Assembly: GCA_018266475.1 (NCBI GenBank)
Contig: JAFEAI010000171.1
Coordinates: 1 to 50,059 of the forward strand
Direction of reading: 5' to 3'
DNA: 50,059 bases
Source: Bacteroidota bacterium
GTDB taxonomy: Bacteria > Bacteroidota > Bacteroidia > Flavobacteriales_F > PHOS-HE28
Shown: positions 6,150-14,901 of the stretch, in pieces
Numbering within the stretch: position 1 is the stretch's first letter
How the letters are laid out: every line of letters starts with the position of its first letter
The notes under the pieces: generated by a model
Database searches by the model: none
Told to the model about the DNA's origin: nothing
What the model saw: the letters and a program-made list of their open reading frames with translations, nothing else
Program-made: the position numbers and the translations under genes

Positions 6150-6214
6150 GACACGGATCGCAGATCCGCGCCAACAAGTTCCATGCTTGTTGGCGCGGAT
6201 CTGCGATCCGTGCC
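6150..6214. repeat. Inverted pair of REP-like palindromes (REPIN-like)
   Basis: One copy on the minus strand (6150-6172) and one on the plus strand (6192-6214) face each other. They are joined by CAACAAG-ttccatg-CTTGTTG, so the whole unit can fold into one long hairpin of about 30 bp of stem. It starts 15 bp after the RAYT stop. Paired, inverted REPs of this kind are what REPIN elements mobilised by RAYTs look like in Proteobacteria. Confidence 0.85.
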
Positions 6215-6273
6215 GTTCCCTGTTCACGCGCCGTTCCCTCCGGCCGTTCCCTCAGTGCCGTCCCCGGGAACGG

Positions 6274-6281
6274 TACCTTCG
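6274..6281 (+). promoter_or_regulatory. -7 box of the cystathionine gamma-synthase/lyase gene
   Basis: TACCTTCG lies 22 bp before the ATG. The same box type precedes efp, polA, lpxD and both aldehyde dehydrogenase genes in this window. Confidence 0.6.
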
Positions 6282-6303
6282 CGGCCCATTTCAATCCCTT
6301 GCC

Positions 6304-7443
6304 ATGAAATTCTCCACCAAGTGCATCCACGCGGGCGTGGAGCCGGACCCCTCCACCGGTGCCATCATGACGCCGATCTTCCAAACCAGCACCTACGTGC
6401 AGGCCGCCCCCGGCCACCACAAGGGCTATGAGTACAGCCGCACGCACAACCCCACCCGCACGGCGCTGCAGAAGGCGCTTGCGGCACTGGAAAACGGCAA
6501 GCACGGCCTGTGCTTCGCCACGGGCATGGCCAGCATCGATGCGGTGGTGAAGCTGCTGCAGCCCGGCGACGAGGTGGTGAGCACCAACGATCTCTACGGC
6601 GGCACGTACCGGATCTTCACCAAGGTGTTCGAGCCGTTCGGCATCAAGTTCCGCTTTGTGGACATGGGCGATCCGGCGAACGTGGCCGCCGCAATTACGC
6701 CCCGCACCAAGCTGGTGTGGGTGGAAACGCCCACCAATCCCACGCTGCGCATTGTGGATATCGCCGCCATCGCGAAGCTCACCGCAGGGAAGCACATCCT
6801 GCTGGCCGTGGACAACACCTTCGCCTCGCCCTATCTGCAAAATCCGCTGGACCTGGGCGCCGATCTGGTGATGCACTCGGTCACCAAGTTCCTGGGCGGC
6901 CACAGCGATGTGGTGATGGGCGCCCTGGTGGTGAACGACGATGCCCTTGCCGAGCGGCTGGCCTTCATCCAGAACAGCTGCGGCGCCACCCCCGGCCCGC
7001 AGGACTGCTTCCTGGTGCTGCGCGGGCTGAAGACGCTGCACCTGCGCATGGAGCGGCACTGCGCCAACGGGCAGGCCGTGGCCGTATTCCTCCACAAGCA
7101 CCCCAAGGTGGGCAAGGTGTACTGGCCCGGCCTGGAAAGCCATGCCAACCACGATGTGGCCAAGCGGCAGATGCGCGATTTCGGCGGTATGATGAGCTTT
7201 ACCATCAAGGGCGACCGCATGGAGGATGCCATGCACTTCCTCAGTTCCTGCAAGCTCTTCAGCCTGGCGGAATCCTTGGGCGGCGTGGAATCGCTGATGG
7301 GGCATCCGGCGAGCATGACGCACGCCAGCATTCCACGCGAGGAGCGGATGAAGACCGGCGTTACGGATTCGTTGATCCGCCTGAGCGTGGGCGTGGAGGA
7401 CGCGGGTGATCTGATCGCCGACCTGAAGCAGGCGCTAGGGTGA
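6304..7443 (+). CDS. Cystathionine gamma-synthase / gamma-lyase family PLP enzyme
   Basis: This 379-residue cytosolic enzyme belongs to the Cys/Met metabolism PLP family. The PLP lysine is K195 in VTKFLGGHSD; the substrate and cofactor regions YEYSRTHNPTR, ATGMASIDAV and VETPTNPTLRI are intact. It would join O-acylhomoserine and cysteine to make cystathionine (synthase) or split cystathionine (lyase). These activities are hard to tell apart from sequence, so no symbol is given. The ATG at 6304 follows a -7 box by 22 bp; the longer upstream frame would read through the REPIN-like hairpin. It appears to be a single-gene unit. Confidence 0.92.
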   Translation: MKFSTKCIHAGVEPDPSTGAIMTPIFQTSTYVQAAPGHHKGYEYSRTHNPTRTALQKALAALENGKHGLCFATGMASIDAVVKLLQPGDEVVSTNDLYGGTYRIFTKVFEPFGIKFRFVDMGDPANVAAAITPRTKLVWVETPTNPTLRIVDIAAIAKLTAGKHILLAVDNTFASPYLQNPLDLGADLVMHSVTKFLGGHSDVVMGALVVNDDALAERLAFIQNSCGATPGPQDCFLVLRGLKTLHLRMERHCANGQAVAVFLHKHPKVGKVYWPGLESHANHDVAKRQMRDFGGMMSFTIKGDRMEDAMHFLSSCKLFSLAESLGGVESLMGHPASMTHASIPREERMKTGVTDSLIRLSVGVEDAGDLIADLKQALG

Positions 7444-7517
7444 GTGCAAGCCATTGGAACCCAAGGATAACGGGTGGAATTGACAGTCTTTAATAGGCGG
7501 TCGGCCGATGGGGGGCG

Positions 7518-7525
7518 TAATTTTG
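7518..7525 (+). promoter_or_regulatory. -7 box of the metalloprotease gene
   Basis: TAATTTTG is a perfect match to TAnnTTTG, 19 bp before the ATG. Confidence 0.55.
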
Positions 7526-7544
7526 TGGGGATAAAAAGATCTGC

Positions 7545-9635
7545 ATGCGTAGCTCCCCCCTTTTCATGTGGGCCAGTGCTTCGGTGGCCCTGCTGCTGTC
7601 CGCCGCACATCCGCTCCGGGCCCAGCAAACTGAATTCCATTGCGGTGCCAACGAGATCGGCCGCATGGGTGACCTTGTTGCCGGGCATCCCGAGCGCGTG
7701 CAGGAAATCGCCCAGTCGCGTGCCGCGCTGGAGCACTTCACGCAGGCCTGGGAGCAAAGCGCCAACCGGGATGACAACACGTACATCATTCCGGTGGTGT
7801 TCCACATCATCCACAACAACGGGCCGGAAAACATCAGCAACGAGCAGGTGTTCGATGCGGTGCGGGTGATGAACGAGGACTGGAACAAGCTGAACGCGGA
7901 CTGGAACCAGGTGCAGCCCGAGTTCCTGGACCGCGTGGCGGACATGAAGGTCACCTTCAAGCTGGCGCAACTGGACCCCAGCGGCAACTGCACCAACGGG
8001 ATCACCCGCACGGTGAGCAGCCTTACCACCAGCGGCGACCAGAACATGAAGAACCTGATCCAGTGGCCGCGCAACCGCTACCTGAACATCTGGGTGTCCG
8101 CCGGTGCGGGCGGTGCTGCGGGCTATTCCATGTATCCTTCCTCCGTTTCCGGCTCCTGGGGAGCCGCTGCGGACGGCATCGTCATCCTGAGCAACTATGT
8201 GGGCTCCATCGGCACCAGCGACCCCAATAAATCCCACTCGCTCAGCCACGAGGCGGGCCACTGGCTGAACCTGATGCACTGCTGGGGCGATTCCAACAAC
8301 CCGGGCCTGCCCGAGAACTGCGGTTCGGATGACGGCGTGGCGGACACCCCGAACACCATCGGATGGACCAGCTGCAACCTGCGCGGCGCCACCTGCGGTT
8401 CCGCCTTGGACAACGTGGAGAACTTCATGGAGTACTCCTATTGCAGCAAGATGTTCACCAACGGCCAAAAGGCGCGGGTGTATGCCGCCCTGAACAGTGC
8501 GACAGCCTCGCGCAACAACCTGTGGACCCCTGCCAACCTGGCCCTCACCGGCGTGTCCCTGGCCCCGCAGATCTGCGCCGTGGCCTTCACCAGCAACCGC
8601 CGCACCATTTGCGCCGGGGATAGCGTCACCTTTACCGACGGCAGTTACAACGGGGTTACCCAATGGGCATGGACCTTCCCGGGCGGATCGCCCGCCACGG
8701 CCACTGCGGCCAGCCCGGCCGTGAGCTATGACGCACCCGGCACCTACAGCGTAACCCTTTCCGTGGGCAACGGCGTGCAGAGCCTGGCCGCCACGCAGCA
8801 GGAGTTCATCACGGTATTGCCTTCCACCGGCGTAGCCTTGCCGGTGGCCGAGAGCTTTGAGGGCAACAACCTGGCCTCCACCATTTGGGAACCTTCCGAT
8901 GCGTTCATCGATGCCAGCTTCCAAGTTTCCGGCCAGGCGGGATACACCGGCTCACACAGCGTGAAGCTGGTCAATGTGGCGGCCAACGCCGGGCGCACTT
9001 ACGAGCTCAGCAGCTCCACGGTGGACATCACGGGCGACCCGCCTGCGGTGATCAGCTTCCGCTATGCCTATGCCAAGCGCACGGCTTCCAACAACGATGC
9101 GCTGCGCGTATATGCAAGCCGCGATTGCGGGCAGACCTGGAGCATGCGGCGTGCCCTTACGGGCGATGGGCTGGTGACCGCGCCCGTGAACACGGGCTCC
9201 TTCACGCCGAACGGGCCCGACCAGTGGGGCTACAGCGAAACCTCGCCCATCGGCGGCCTCTATGCCATCAGCGACCTGCGCTTCAAGTTCGTCTTCCAAA
9301 GCACCGGTGGCAACAACCTGTGGTTGGATGACATCAACATCAACGGAGCCTCGGTGGGCGTGGCGGAGCATGCTGCGGCCGCCCAAGGCATGCTGGTGGT
9401 GCCCAACCCCGCCCGGGACCGTGCCGAGGTTACGGCTTTCCTGAAGGAAACGGGCAAGGTGAAGGCCGAACTGGTGGACCTGGTGGGCCGCCCGGTGAAG
9501 GTGATCGCGGAGGGTGCGCAACCCGCAGGCGAGGTGCGTTGGTCCTTGGGCCTGGAGGACCTGCCGGCAGGCATGTACTTTGTGCGGGTGCAGCAAGGTG
9601 GGAATACCCAGGTGGCCAAGTTCACCAAGGAGTAG
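7545..9635 (+). CDS. Secreted M43 (pappalysin/cytophagalysin-like) zinc metalloprotease with PKD and type IX sorting domain
   Basis: This 696-residue exported protease has a signal peptide at residues 1-27 (LLLSAAHPLRAQ). The M43 catalytic domain covers roughly 70-320, with the zinc motif HEAGHWLNLMH near 235-245, the following DDGVADTP and a Met-turn FMEYSYCSKMFT. A PKD-like domain lies at about 350-425 (SVTFTDGSYNGVTQWAWTFPGG). A beta-rich region with a MAM/jelly-roll look follows, and the C-terminus (VVPNPARDRAEV ... GMYFVRVQQGG) matches the type IX secretion sorting domain. It would be exported through Sec and then the T9SS to the cell surface or medium. A strong terminator follows the stop codon. 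Confidence 0.92.
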   Translation: MRSSPLFMWASASVALLLSAAHPLRAQQTEFHCGANEIGRMGDLVAGHPERVQEIAQSRAALEHFTQAWEQSANRDDNTYIIPVVFHIIHNNGPENISNEQVFDAVRVMNEDWNKLNADWNQVQPEFLDRVADMKVTFKLAQLDPSGNCTNGITRTVSSLTTSGDQNMKNLIQWPRNRYLNIWVSAGAGGAAGYSMYPSSVSGSWGAAADGIVILSNYVGSIGTSDPNKSHSLSHEAGHWLNLMHCWGDSNNPGLPENCGSDDGVADTPNTIGWTSCNLRGATCGSALDNVENFMEYSYCSKMFTNGQKARVYAALNSATASRNNLWTPANLALTGVSLAPQICAVAFTSNRRTICAGDSVTFTDGSYNGVTQWAWTFPGGSPATATAASPAVSYDAPGTYSVTLSVGNGVQSLAATQQEFITVLPSTGVALPVAESFEGNNLASTIWEPSDAFIDASFQVSGQAGYTGSHSVKLVNVAANAGRTYELSSSTVDITGDPPAVISFRYAYAKRTASNNDALRVYASRDCGQTWSMRRALTGDGLVTAPVNTGSFTPNGPDQWGYSETSPIGGLYAISDLRFKFVFQSTGGNNLWLDDININGASVGVAEHAAAAQGMLVVPNPARDRAEVTAFLKETGKVKAELVDLVGRPVKVIAEGAQPAGEVRWSLGLEDLPAGMYFVRVQQGGNTQVAKFTKE

Positions 9636-9653
9636 GGCCGGTCCGCACCAGTT

Positions 9654-9684
9654 GAAAAGGCCGCCTGAAAGGGGCGGCCTTTTC
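9654..9684. terminator. Rho-independent terminator, likely bidirectional
   Basis: The 12-bp arms GAAAAGGCCGCC and GGCGGCCTTTTC are perfect around a 7-nt loop. The stem carries A runs on one side and T runs on the other. It ends the protease gene and could also stop transcription from the minus strand. Confidence 0.9.
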
Positions 9685-9865
9685 AATTTCCGGGCATCGG
9701 GTGCCAGCAGGCCCCCAGGCCAAAGTCGACTTGTGCCATTAGTATGACGCCGGAACCGGGGCTTTTTGCAAGAAATGCAGCAGGGGCGGGCGGTCTGGAG
9801 GGTTTGCGCACCGGCTTTCCCGCCTGCCTTTAGTATGACAAATCCCACCCCGTGTTATTGTATGA

Positions 9866-10130
9866 GGGTCGGAAGCAAGTGGCCAGCCCTCACAGGATCA
9901 GCAAGATCCGCATATCAACTTGCTGCGTTCCGAGGCCCTTTCAGGGGAAAAGGTCTGCCCTTGGCCCGAAGCGCCATACTAATTGGACAAGTCGGACGCA
10001 GGGTCGGAAGCAAGTGGCCAACCCTCACAGGATCAGCAAGATCGGCATATCAACTTGCTGCGTTCCGAGGCCCTTTCAGGGGAAAAGGTCCGCCCTTGGC
10101 CCGAGGCGCCATACTAATTGGACAAGTCGG
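9866..10130. repeat. 135-bp tandem duplication of a structured repeat
   Basis: Copy 1 (9866-10000) and copy 2 (10001-10130) are nearly identical over about 130 bp. Each begins GGGTCGGAAGCAAGT and has ACTTGCTGCGTTCCG about 45 bp on, so CGGAA-GCAAGT can pair with ACTTGC-TTCCG. A GATC-AGCAA-GATC hairpin lies inside, and CATACTAATTGGACAAG closes the unit. CTAATTGG-like words also end the 160-bp repeat at 411-730. The stretch between the terminator and 10157 contains no believable gene. Confidence 0.85.
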
Positions 10131-10156
10131 CCTTCGCATCCTCGCGGACGGGGCAC

Positions 10157-10591
10157 CTACTTGTAGCCCAGCAGAATGCTCACGCAGCCCACGGTGAGCA
10201 TGTTGTTGCCGCCTTTGTCGGCGGGGGGCACATCAATGTGTACGGTAAGCTTCTGCGTGGTGGCCACCTTGAAGTCGAAGTGGTCCTTGGGATCGTTGGC
10301 AGTGCTCTCGAACAGGGCCTTTCCGGAAGCATCGGAGAGCTGCCAGTTCACTTGGCCAAGGATGGGGTGGCTGCACACCAGCAGGCGATATTCCTGGCCG
10401 CTGTAGAAGGTAAGGTCCACCTGGGCATCCTCGCCGGGCGCCAGTTGGGCGGCGTTGAAGGTCTCATTGAACTTGTAGGGCGCCATGGCCGGCATGCACT
10501 TGTTCTTGGCGAAGCTGCGGCACTGGGCGTGCGCAACTGCAGGCAGGGCCAGGAGAAGGAAGGCGGCAATGACCGGGGTGATGTGCTTCAT
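10157..10591 (-). CDS. Exported protein of unknown function (144 aa)
   Basis: Residues 1-22 are a clear signal peptide (MKHITPVIAAFLLLALPAVAHAQ). The mature part has cysteines in QCRSFAKNKCMP and later LLVCSHP and TVGC, and beta-rich segments with FETFNAAQLAPGEDAQ-like spacing (NETFNAAQLAPGEDAQVDL). I do not recognise the family; the layout suggests a small periplasmic or surface beta-sandwich. The ATG at 10591 was chosen; a longer version would need a TTG start. It starts 8 bp after the lipoprotein gene stop, so the two form one operon. Confidence 0.75.
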   Translation of the reverse strand: MKHITPVIAAFLLLALPAVAHAQCRSFAKNKCMPAMAPYKFNETFNAAQLAPGEDAQVDLTFYSGQEYRLLVCSHPILGQVNWQLSDASGKALFESTANDPKDHFDFKVATTQKLTVHIDVPPADKGGNNMLTVGCVSILLGYK

Positions 10592-10599
10592 GGCCGGGA

Positions 10600-11484
10600 T
10601 CAATTGATGTAGTTGGCGCGGACCTTGGCCACGGCCTCTGTGATGGATTTCAGTTGGTCGTCGGTAAGGCTGGCCAAGGGCGTGGTGCCCCCGATCACGG
10701 CCACGCCGCCCTCGTTGGTGATGGTGCTGCTGCCGGCGGGCACGGTGACGTTGGCGTACAGGCCCCTGAGGGTTTCAAGGTCCTTCAGCACGCCCGCGAT
10801 GGCGGGGTCGTCCGGGCTGTAGGTCTTTACCAGCTCCAGCAGGTCGGCCAGGGGGATCTTCTGCTCGGCAATGCGCTGGCGCAGTTCCGGGGTGTCGTGC
10901 CTTTGGGCCACTTGCGTGGCGATGAACAGGCCTTCCACCCAGCCGCCGGCCACCATGAGCGCGCTGATGTTCTCGCGCGCATTTTCCTTCAGGTAGGCGT
11001 CCACCTGCCAGTACGTTTCGCTGATGATGGCCAGGAGCGAATCGCGGTTGTTCCGGTTTTTCTCCAAGCGGTCCACCACATCCTGGCTGAAGGCGTTGCT
11101 CACATCGAGCTTCTTGGCCAGCCGCTGGGCGCAGCTGGTGTACAGCATGCTCTCCTGGGTGTTGTTGTACACGCTGGCATAGCTGAGGTCGGCACCGTAC
11201 ACGCCCAGGTTGAGCGCCTGCTTGCTGGCCGCGGTGTAGCTGTCCACGTGCTTTACGTCATTGAGGATGTCCTTGTTGAAATCGGCGCCCGCCTTCTTCA
11301 GCAGCCCGGCGGTTTCCATGGGCGAAGGGATGTTGTGGAAGATGCTGCGGGTGCGCTCCGACCGTGCAGCGGTGGTGGAATCCGCTACGGGCACGTTGAG
11401 CGCCTCCTGTTGCTGGGGCTGGCCGCCGCAGGCGGCGAGCAGCAGGGCGCTGGTAAATGCTGTCAGGAACGGTCTTGCGCGCAT
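10600..11484 (-). CDS. Lipoprotein of unknown function (294 aa)
   Basis: The N-terminus is a lipoprotein signal with the lipobox LLAAC at residues 15-19, so the mature protein should be anchored to a membrane. The rest is largely helical, with the conserved-looking stretches NIPSPMETAGLLKKAG, GVYGADLSYASVYNN and MVAGGWVEGLF. I recall similar proteins as uncharacterised in Bacteroidota but cannot name a function. It lies downstream of polA on the same strand with a gap of only 57 bp and is followed by the exported 144-aa protein. Confidence 0.8.
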   Translation of the reverse strand: MRARPFLTAFTSALLLAACGGQPQQQEALNVPVADSTTAARSERTRSIFHNIPSPMETAGLLKKAGADFNKDILNDVKHVDSYTAASKQALNLGVYGADLSYASVYNNTQESMLYTSCAQRLAKKLDVSNAFSQDVVDRLEKNRNNRDSLLAIISETYWQVDAYLKENARENISALMVAGGWVEGLFIATQVAQRHDTPELRQRIAEQKIPLADLLELVKTYSPDDPAIAGVLKDLETLRGLYANVTVPAGSSTITNEGGVAVIGGTTPLASLTDDQLKSITEAVAKVRANYIN

Positions 11485-11541
11485 GGTCGGGCGGTCTTCG
11501 GGGATGGAACGGGGTAAAGGTGCCGCTTCGGCCTTCGCGCG

Positions 11542-14379
11542 TCAGTGCGCCTCCAGCCAGTTTTTCCCCACGTTCATGTCAACAACCAGCGGAACGTCCA
11601 GCTTCAGGGCTCCTTCCATCAGCGCCTTCACCAGCTTTTTCAGCTCCTCCTCCTCCTCGTGGTGGCAGTCGAACACCAGTTCGTCATGCACCTGCAGCAG
11701 CAGCCTGCTGCGCATCTTTTCGCGCTGCAGTTTGCCATGGATGTGGATCATGGCCACTTTGATGATGTCGGCGGCGGTGCCCTGCATGGGGGCGTTGATG
11801 GCCACGCGCTCGGCGGCGGCGCGCACGGTGTTGTTGGCGCTGGCGATGTCCGGCAGGTAGCGGCGGCGGCCCATCAGGGTTTGCACGTAGCCGTGCTTGC
11901 GGCAAAAGGCGATGGTGTGGTCCATGTAGGCCTTCACGCCGGGGAACTCGGCGAAGTAGCCGCTGATGATGCCCTGCGCCTCGGCGCGCGGGATGCCGAG
12001 GTTCTGGCTGAGCCCGAAGGCGCCCTGGCCGTAGGCAATGCCGAAGTTGACGGCCTTGGCGCGGCTGCGCTGCTCGCGGGTCACCTCGCCGATGGGCGTG
12101 TTGAAGACCTTTGCGGCCGTGGCCGCGTGGATGTCCAGCCCCTGGCGGAAGGCTTCCTGCATGTGGTGGTCGCCGCTCATGTGGGCGATGATGCGCAGTT
12201 CGATCTGCGAGTAGTCCGCGCTCAGCAGGGCGTAGTGGGCATCGCGCGGTACGAAGGCCTTTCGGATCTTGCGCCCCTCCTCGGTGCGCACCGGGATGTT
12301 CTGCAGGTTGGGGTCGTCGCTGCTTAGGCGGCCCGTGGGCACCACGGCCTGGCGGAAGTTGGTGCGGATGCGCCCGTCGGCGGGGTCCACGGCGGCGGGC
12401 AGCGTGTCCACGTAGGTGCCCTTGAGCTTGCGCAGGCTGCGGTAGTCCAGGATCATGGGGATCACCGGGTGCTCGTGCGCCATGGCCGAGAGCACGTCCT
12501 CGCTGGTCTGGTACTGGCCGGTGCGCGTCTTTTTCGGTTTCTCCCCGCCCAGCTTCAGGGTCTCGAAGAGCACGTCGCCAAGCTGCTTGGGCGAGTCTAT
12601 GTTGAACGGCACCCCGCAGGCGCCGATGATCTTCTCCTGCAATTTTTCGATCTGGTGCCCCAGCTCCTTGCTGAAGGCATGCAGGGCGTGTACATCCAGG
12701 CGGATGCCTTCGCTCTCCATGTCGGCCAGCACGCGCACCAGCGGCATCTCCACATCGTTGAAGAGGTCGTTCATGCGCACATGCGCAAGCCTCGGGCCCA
12801 GCAGCTCGTGCAGCTGCCAGGTGATGTCGGCATCCTCGGCGGCGTATTCGGCGGCCAGTTCCACGGGCACCTCGCGCATGGTCTTCTGCCCCTTTCCGGC
12901 CGGGCCGATCAGGTCAGTGATGGGCTGCGGGCGGTAGTGCAGGAGGGTTTCGGCCATGTAGTCCATGCCGTGCCGCAGGTCGGCCTCCAGCAGGAAGTGC
13001 GCCAGCATGGTATCGAAGCCCGGACCGGCGATGCGGGCGCCGTAGCGGTCCAGCACGTGCATGTCGTACTTCATGTTCTGCCCCACCTTGGTGATGTGCG
13101 GGTCGGTGAGGGCCTTGGCGAAGCGGCCCACCACGTGCATGGCCCCGGCAGGGTCGGCAGGCACAGGCACGTACCATCCTTCGTTGGCCTTCCAGCTGAA
13201 GCTGATGCCCACCAGGGCCGCCTTGCGCGGGTCCAGGCCGTCGGTCTCGGTGTCCACGCAGAATTTCTTCAGGCCGGCCAGGTGGCGGGCCAGTTCGAGC
13301 TGTTCGTGCTCCGTGGCGGCGATGCGGTAGTCGTGCGGCGTGGTGGAGAGATCGCCCAGGGGGCCGCCGTGCTCCGCGTGCGCCGGGGGCGTGGCGGGGT
13401 CTTCCTCGCCGAACATGCTCATCTGTGCCTTGGGGGTCACCTTCTTGCGGGCCGCTGCTGCGGCGGGCACGGCCTCGGGCGGTGCATCCTCGCCCAGCAC
13501 GGTCTTCAGCAGGCTGCGGAACTCCAGCTCACCGAAGACCTCGCGCACTTTTTCCCCGTCGGGCGGGTCCAGGTGCAGGGCATGGTGGTCCAGCTTCACG
13601 GGCACATCCGTAACGATGGTGGCCAGTTCCTTGCTCATGCGGCCCTGGTCGGCAAAGGCCAGCACGTTCTCCTGTTGCTTGCCCTTCAGCTGGTCCGCCC
13701 CGGCGATCACGCCCTCCAGGCTGCCGAACTGCTGCACCAGTTTGATCGCCGTTTTTTCGCCGATTCCGGGAATTCCGGGGATGTTGTCGGAGGCATCGCC
13801 CATCAGCCCCAGGATGTCGCGTACCTGGCCGGGGTGCTGCAGGCCCCAGCGTGCGCACACTTCCGCCGGCCCCAGCACTTCGGGCGGCGCGCCGCTGCGG
13901 CCGGGCTTGTAGATCAGCGACCGTTCGGTGACCAGCTGGCCGAAGTCCTTGTCCGGCGTCACCATGTAGGTGGTGTATCCTTCCTGCTCGGCCTGCTTGG
14001 CCAGGGTGCCGATCACATCGTCGGCCTCGTAGCCCTCGCTCTCGATCACCGGGATGTTGAATGCGTCGATGATGCGGCGGATGTAGGGCACGTTGCTGCG
14101 CAGGTCCTCGGGCGTTTCCTGGCGGTTGGCCTTGTATTCGGCATGCAGTTGCAGGCGTTCGGCGGGCGCGCCCTTGTCGAACACCACGGCGAGGTGCGTG
14201 GGGTGCTCGCGCTTGATCAGCTCCAGCAAGGTGAGGGTGAAGCCGAAGGCCGCGCTGGTGTTCAGCTTTTGGCTGTTGATGCGCGGGTTGCGGATAAAGC
14301 TGAAGTAGGCCCGGTAGATCAGGGCGTAGGCATCCAGCAGGAAGAGGCGTTTGTCGCCGTTGGAAAGGGGCGTGCTCAT
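11542..14379 (-). CDS. polA: DNA polymerase I
   Basis: This 945-residue enzyme fills gaps and removes RNA primers in replication and repair. The 5'-3' exonuclease domain is at the N-terminus (LLDAYALIYRAYF, EADDVIGTLA). The 3'-5' exonuclease appears intact, with DTETDGLD, NMKYDMHVLDRY and AAEDADITWQL. The polymerase palm and fingers have motif A SADYSQIELRI, motif B RSRAKAVNFGIAYGQG and motif C LQVHDELVFD. The ATG giving MSTPLSNG lies 8 bp downstream of a TACCTTCA box, so the mRNA is nearly leaderless; the longer upstream frame is not needed. Confidence 0.97.
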   Translation of the reverse strand: MSTPLSNGDKRLFLLDAYALIYRAYFSFIRNPRINSQKLNTSAAFGFTLTLLELIKREHPTHLAVVFDKGAPAERLQLHAEYKANRQETPEDLRSNVPYIRRIIDAFNIPVIESEGYEADDVIGTLAKQAEQEGYTTYMVTPDKDFGQLVTERSLIYKPGRSGAPPEVLGPAEVCARWGLQHPGQVRDILGLMGDASDNIPGIPGIGEKTAIKLVQQFGSLEGVIAGADQLKGKQQENVLAFADQGRMSKELATIVTDVPVKLDHHALHLDPPDGEKVREVFGELEFRSLLKTVLGEDAPPEAVPAAAAARKKVTPKAQMSMFGEEDPATPPAHAEHGGPLGDLSTTPHDYRIAATEHEQLELARHLAGLKKFCVDTETDGLDPRKAALVGISFSWKANEGWYVPVPADPAGAMHVVGRFAKALTDPHITKVGQNMKYDMHVLDRYGARIAGPGFDTMLAHFLLEADLRHGMDYMAETLLHYRPQPITDLIGPAGKGQKTMREVPVELAAEYAAEDADITWQLHELLGPRLAHVRMNDLFNDVEMPLVRVLADMESEGIRLDVHALHAFSKELGHQIEKLQEKIIGACGVPFNIDSPKQLGDVLFETLKLGGEKPKKTRTGQYQTSEDVLSAMAHEHPVIPMILDYRSLRKLKGTYVDTLPAAVDPADGRIRTNFRQAVVPTGRLSSDDPNLQNIPVRTEEGRKIRKAFVPRDAHYALLSADYSQIELRIIAHMSGDHHMQEAFRQGLDIHAATAAKVFNTPIGEVTREQRSRAKAVNFGIAYGQGAFGLSQNLGIPRAEAQGIISGYFAEFPGVKAYMDHTIAFCRKHGYVQTLMGRRRYLPDIASANNTVRAAAERVAINAPMQGTAADIIKVAMIHIHGKLQREKMRSRLLLQVHDELVFDCHHEEEEELKKLVKALMEGALKLDVPLVVDMNVGKNWLEAH

Positions 14380-14387
14380 GCGGGCCG

Positions 14388-14395
14388 TGAAGGTA
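14388..14395 (-). promoter_or_regulatory. -7 box of polA
   Basis: On the minus strand the box reads TACCTTCA and ends 8 bp before the polA ATG. Confidence 0.6.
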
Positions 14396-14416
14396 GCGCG
14401 GCACGGGGCAGCGCGC

Positions 14417-14836
14417 GGGGTGCGGGCGGGGTTATCGGGTCTAACGCGCCCTGCGGGCGCGGCTTCCAATGGAATTCAAACCACGGATGAACACGGATGA
14501 ACACGGATCCCGGACCCACCTACCAAGCAAAACAAAATTCCCTATCCGTGTTCATCCGTGTGGATCCGTGGTTCAAGGCAGTGTGTGAATGCGCCGCCAG
14601 GCGCATGGATAAGGTCCGATAGCCCTGGGGTGCGGGCAGGGTTATCTGGTCTGGTGCGCCCCATGGGCGCGGCATACACTATTGTTCACAACCGCAGATG
14701 GACGCGGATGAACGCGGATGGCCTGCCGGAAAACCGGGAGGGAAACAATTTCCCCGTATCCGTGTGGATCCGTTGTTCAAGCCGGTAGGTGAATGCGCTG
14801 CCGGGCCCATGGGCAAGCCCCGATACCCGCTGGAGA
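14417..14836. repeat. Two degenerate 210-bp tandem units with internal hairpins
   Basis: Unit 1 starts at 14417 and unit 2 at 14627, both with GGGGTGCGGGC followed by GGGTTATC. Inside each unit is a long imperfect inverted repeat built from the GATGAACACGGAT / ATCCGTGTTCATC family, at 14475-14576 and 14684-14780. Each ends with a GTTCAAG then TGAATGCGC-type segment. The CGGATGAACACGGATGAAC motif is widespread in environmental bacterial genomes. The units fill nearly the whole gap between polA and the aldehyde dehydrogenase; no gene is seen. Confidence 0.75.
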
Positions 14837-14889
14837 TGCGGGGTGATCACCTTGTGGGGGAAGGATGTGCGGATGGGGCCAAGCGGCCC

Positions 14890-14897
14890 TACCTTCA
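14890..14897 (+). promoter_or_regulatory. -7 box of the first aldehyde dehydrogenase gene
   Basis: TACCTTCA ends 4 bp before the chosen ATG, which would make the transcript leaderless. Confidence 0.55.
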
Positions 14898-14901
14898 CCC
14901 G

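Noticed and set aside
6831-8924. 697-aa minus-strand ORF opposite the metalloprotease and PLP enzyme genes
   Set aside because: It covers the ends of two clearly functional plus-strand genes and has biased, motif-free composition typical of antisense frames in GC-rich DNA.
9766-10197. 143-aa plus-strand ORF across the 135-bp tandem repeat
   Set aside because: It repeats itself because the DNA repeats, has no recognisable domain, and overlaps the start of a better supported opposite gene end.
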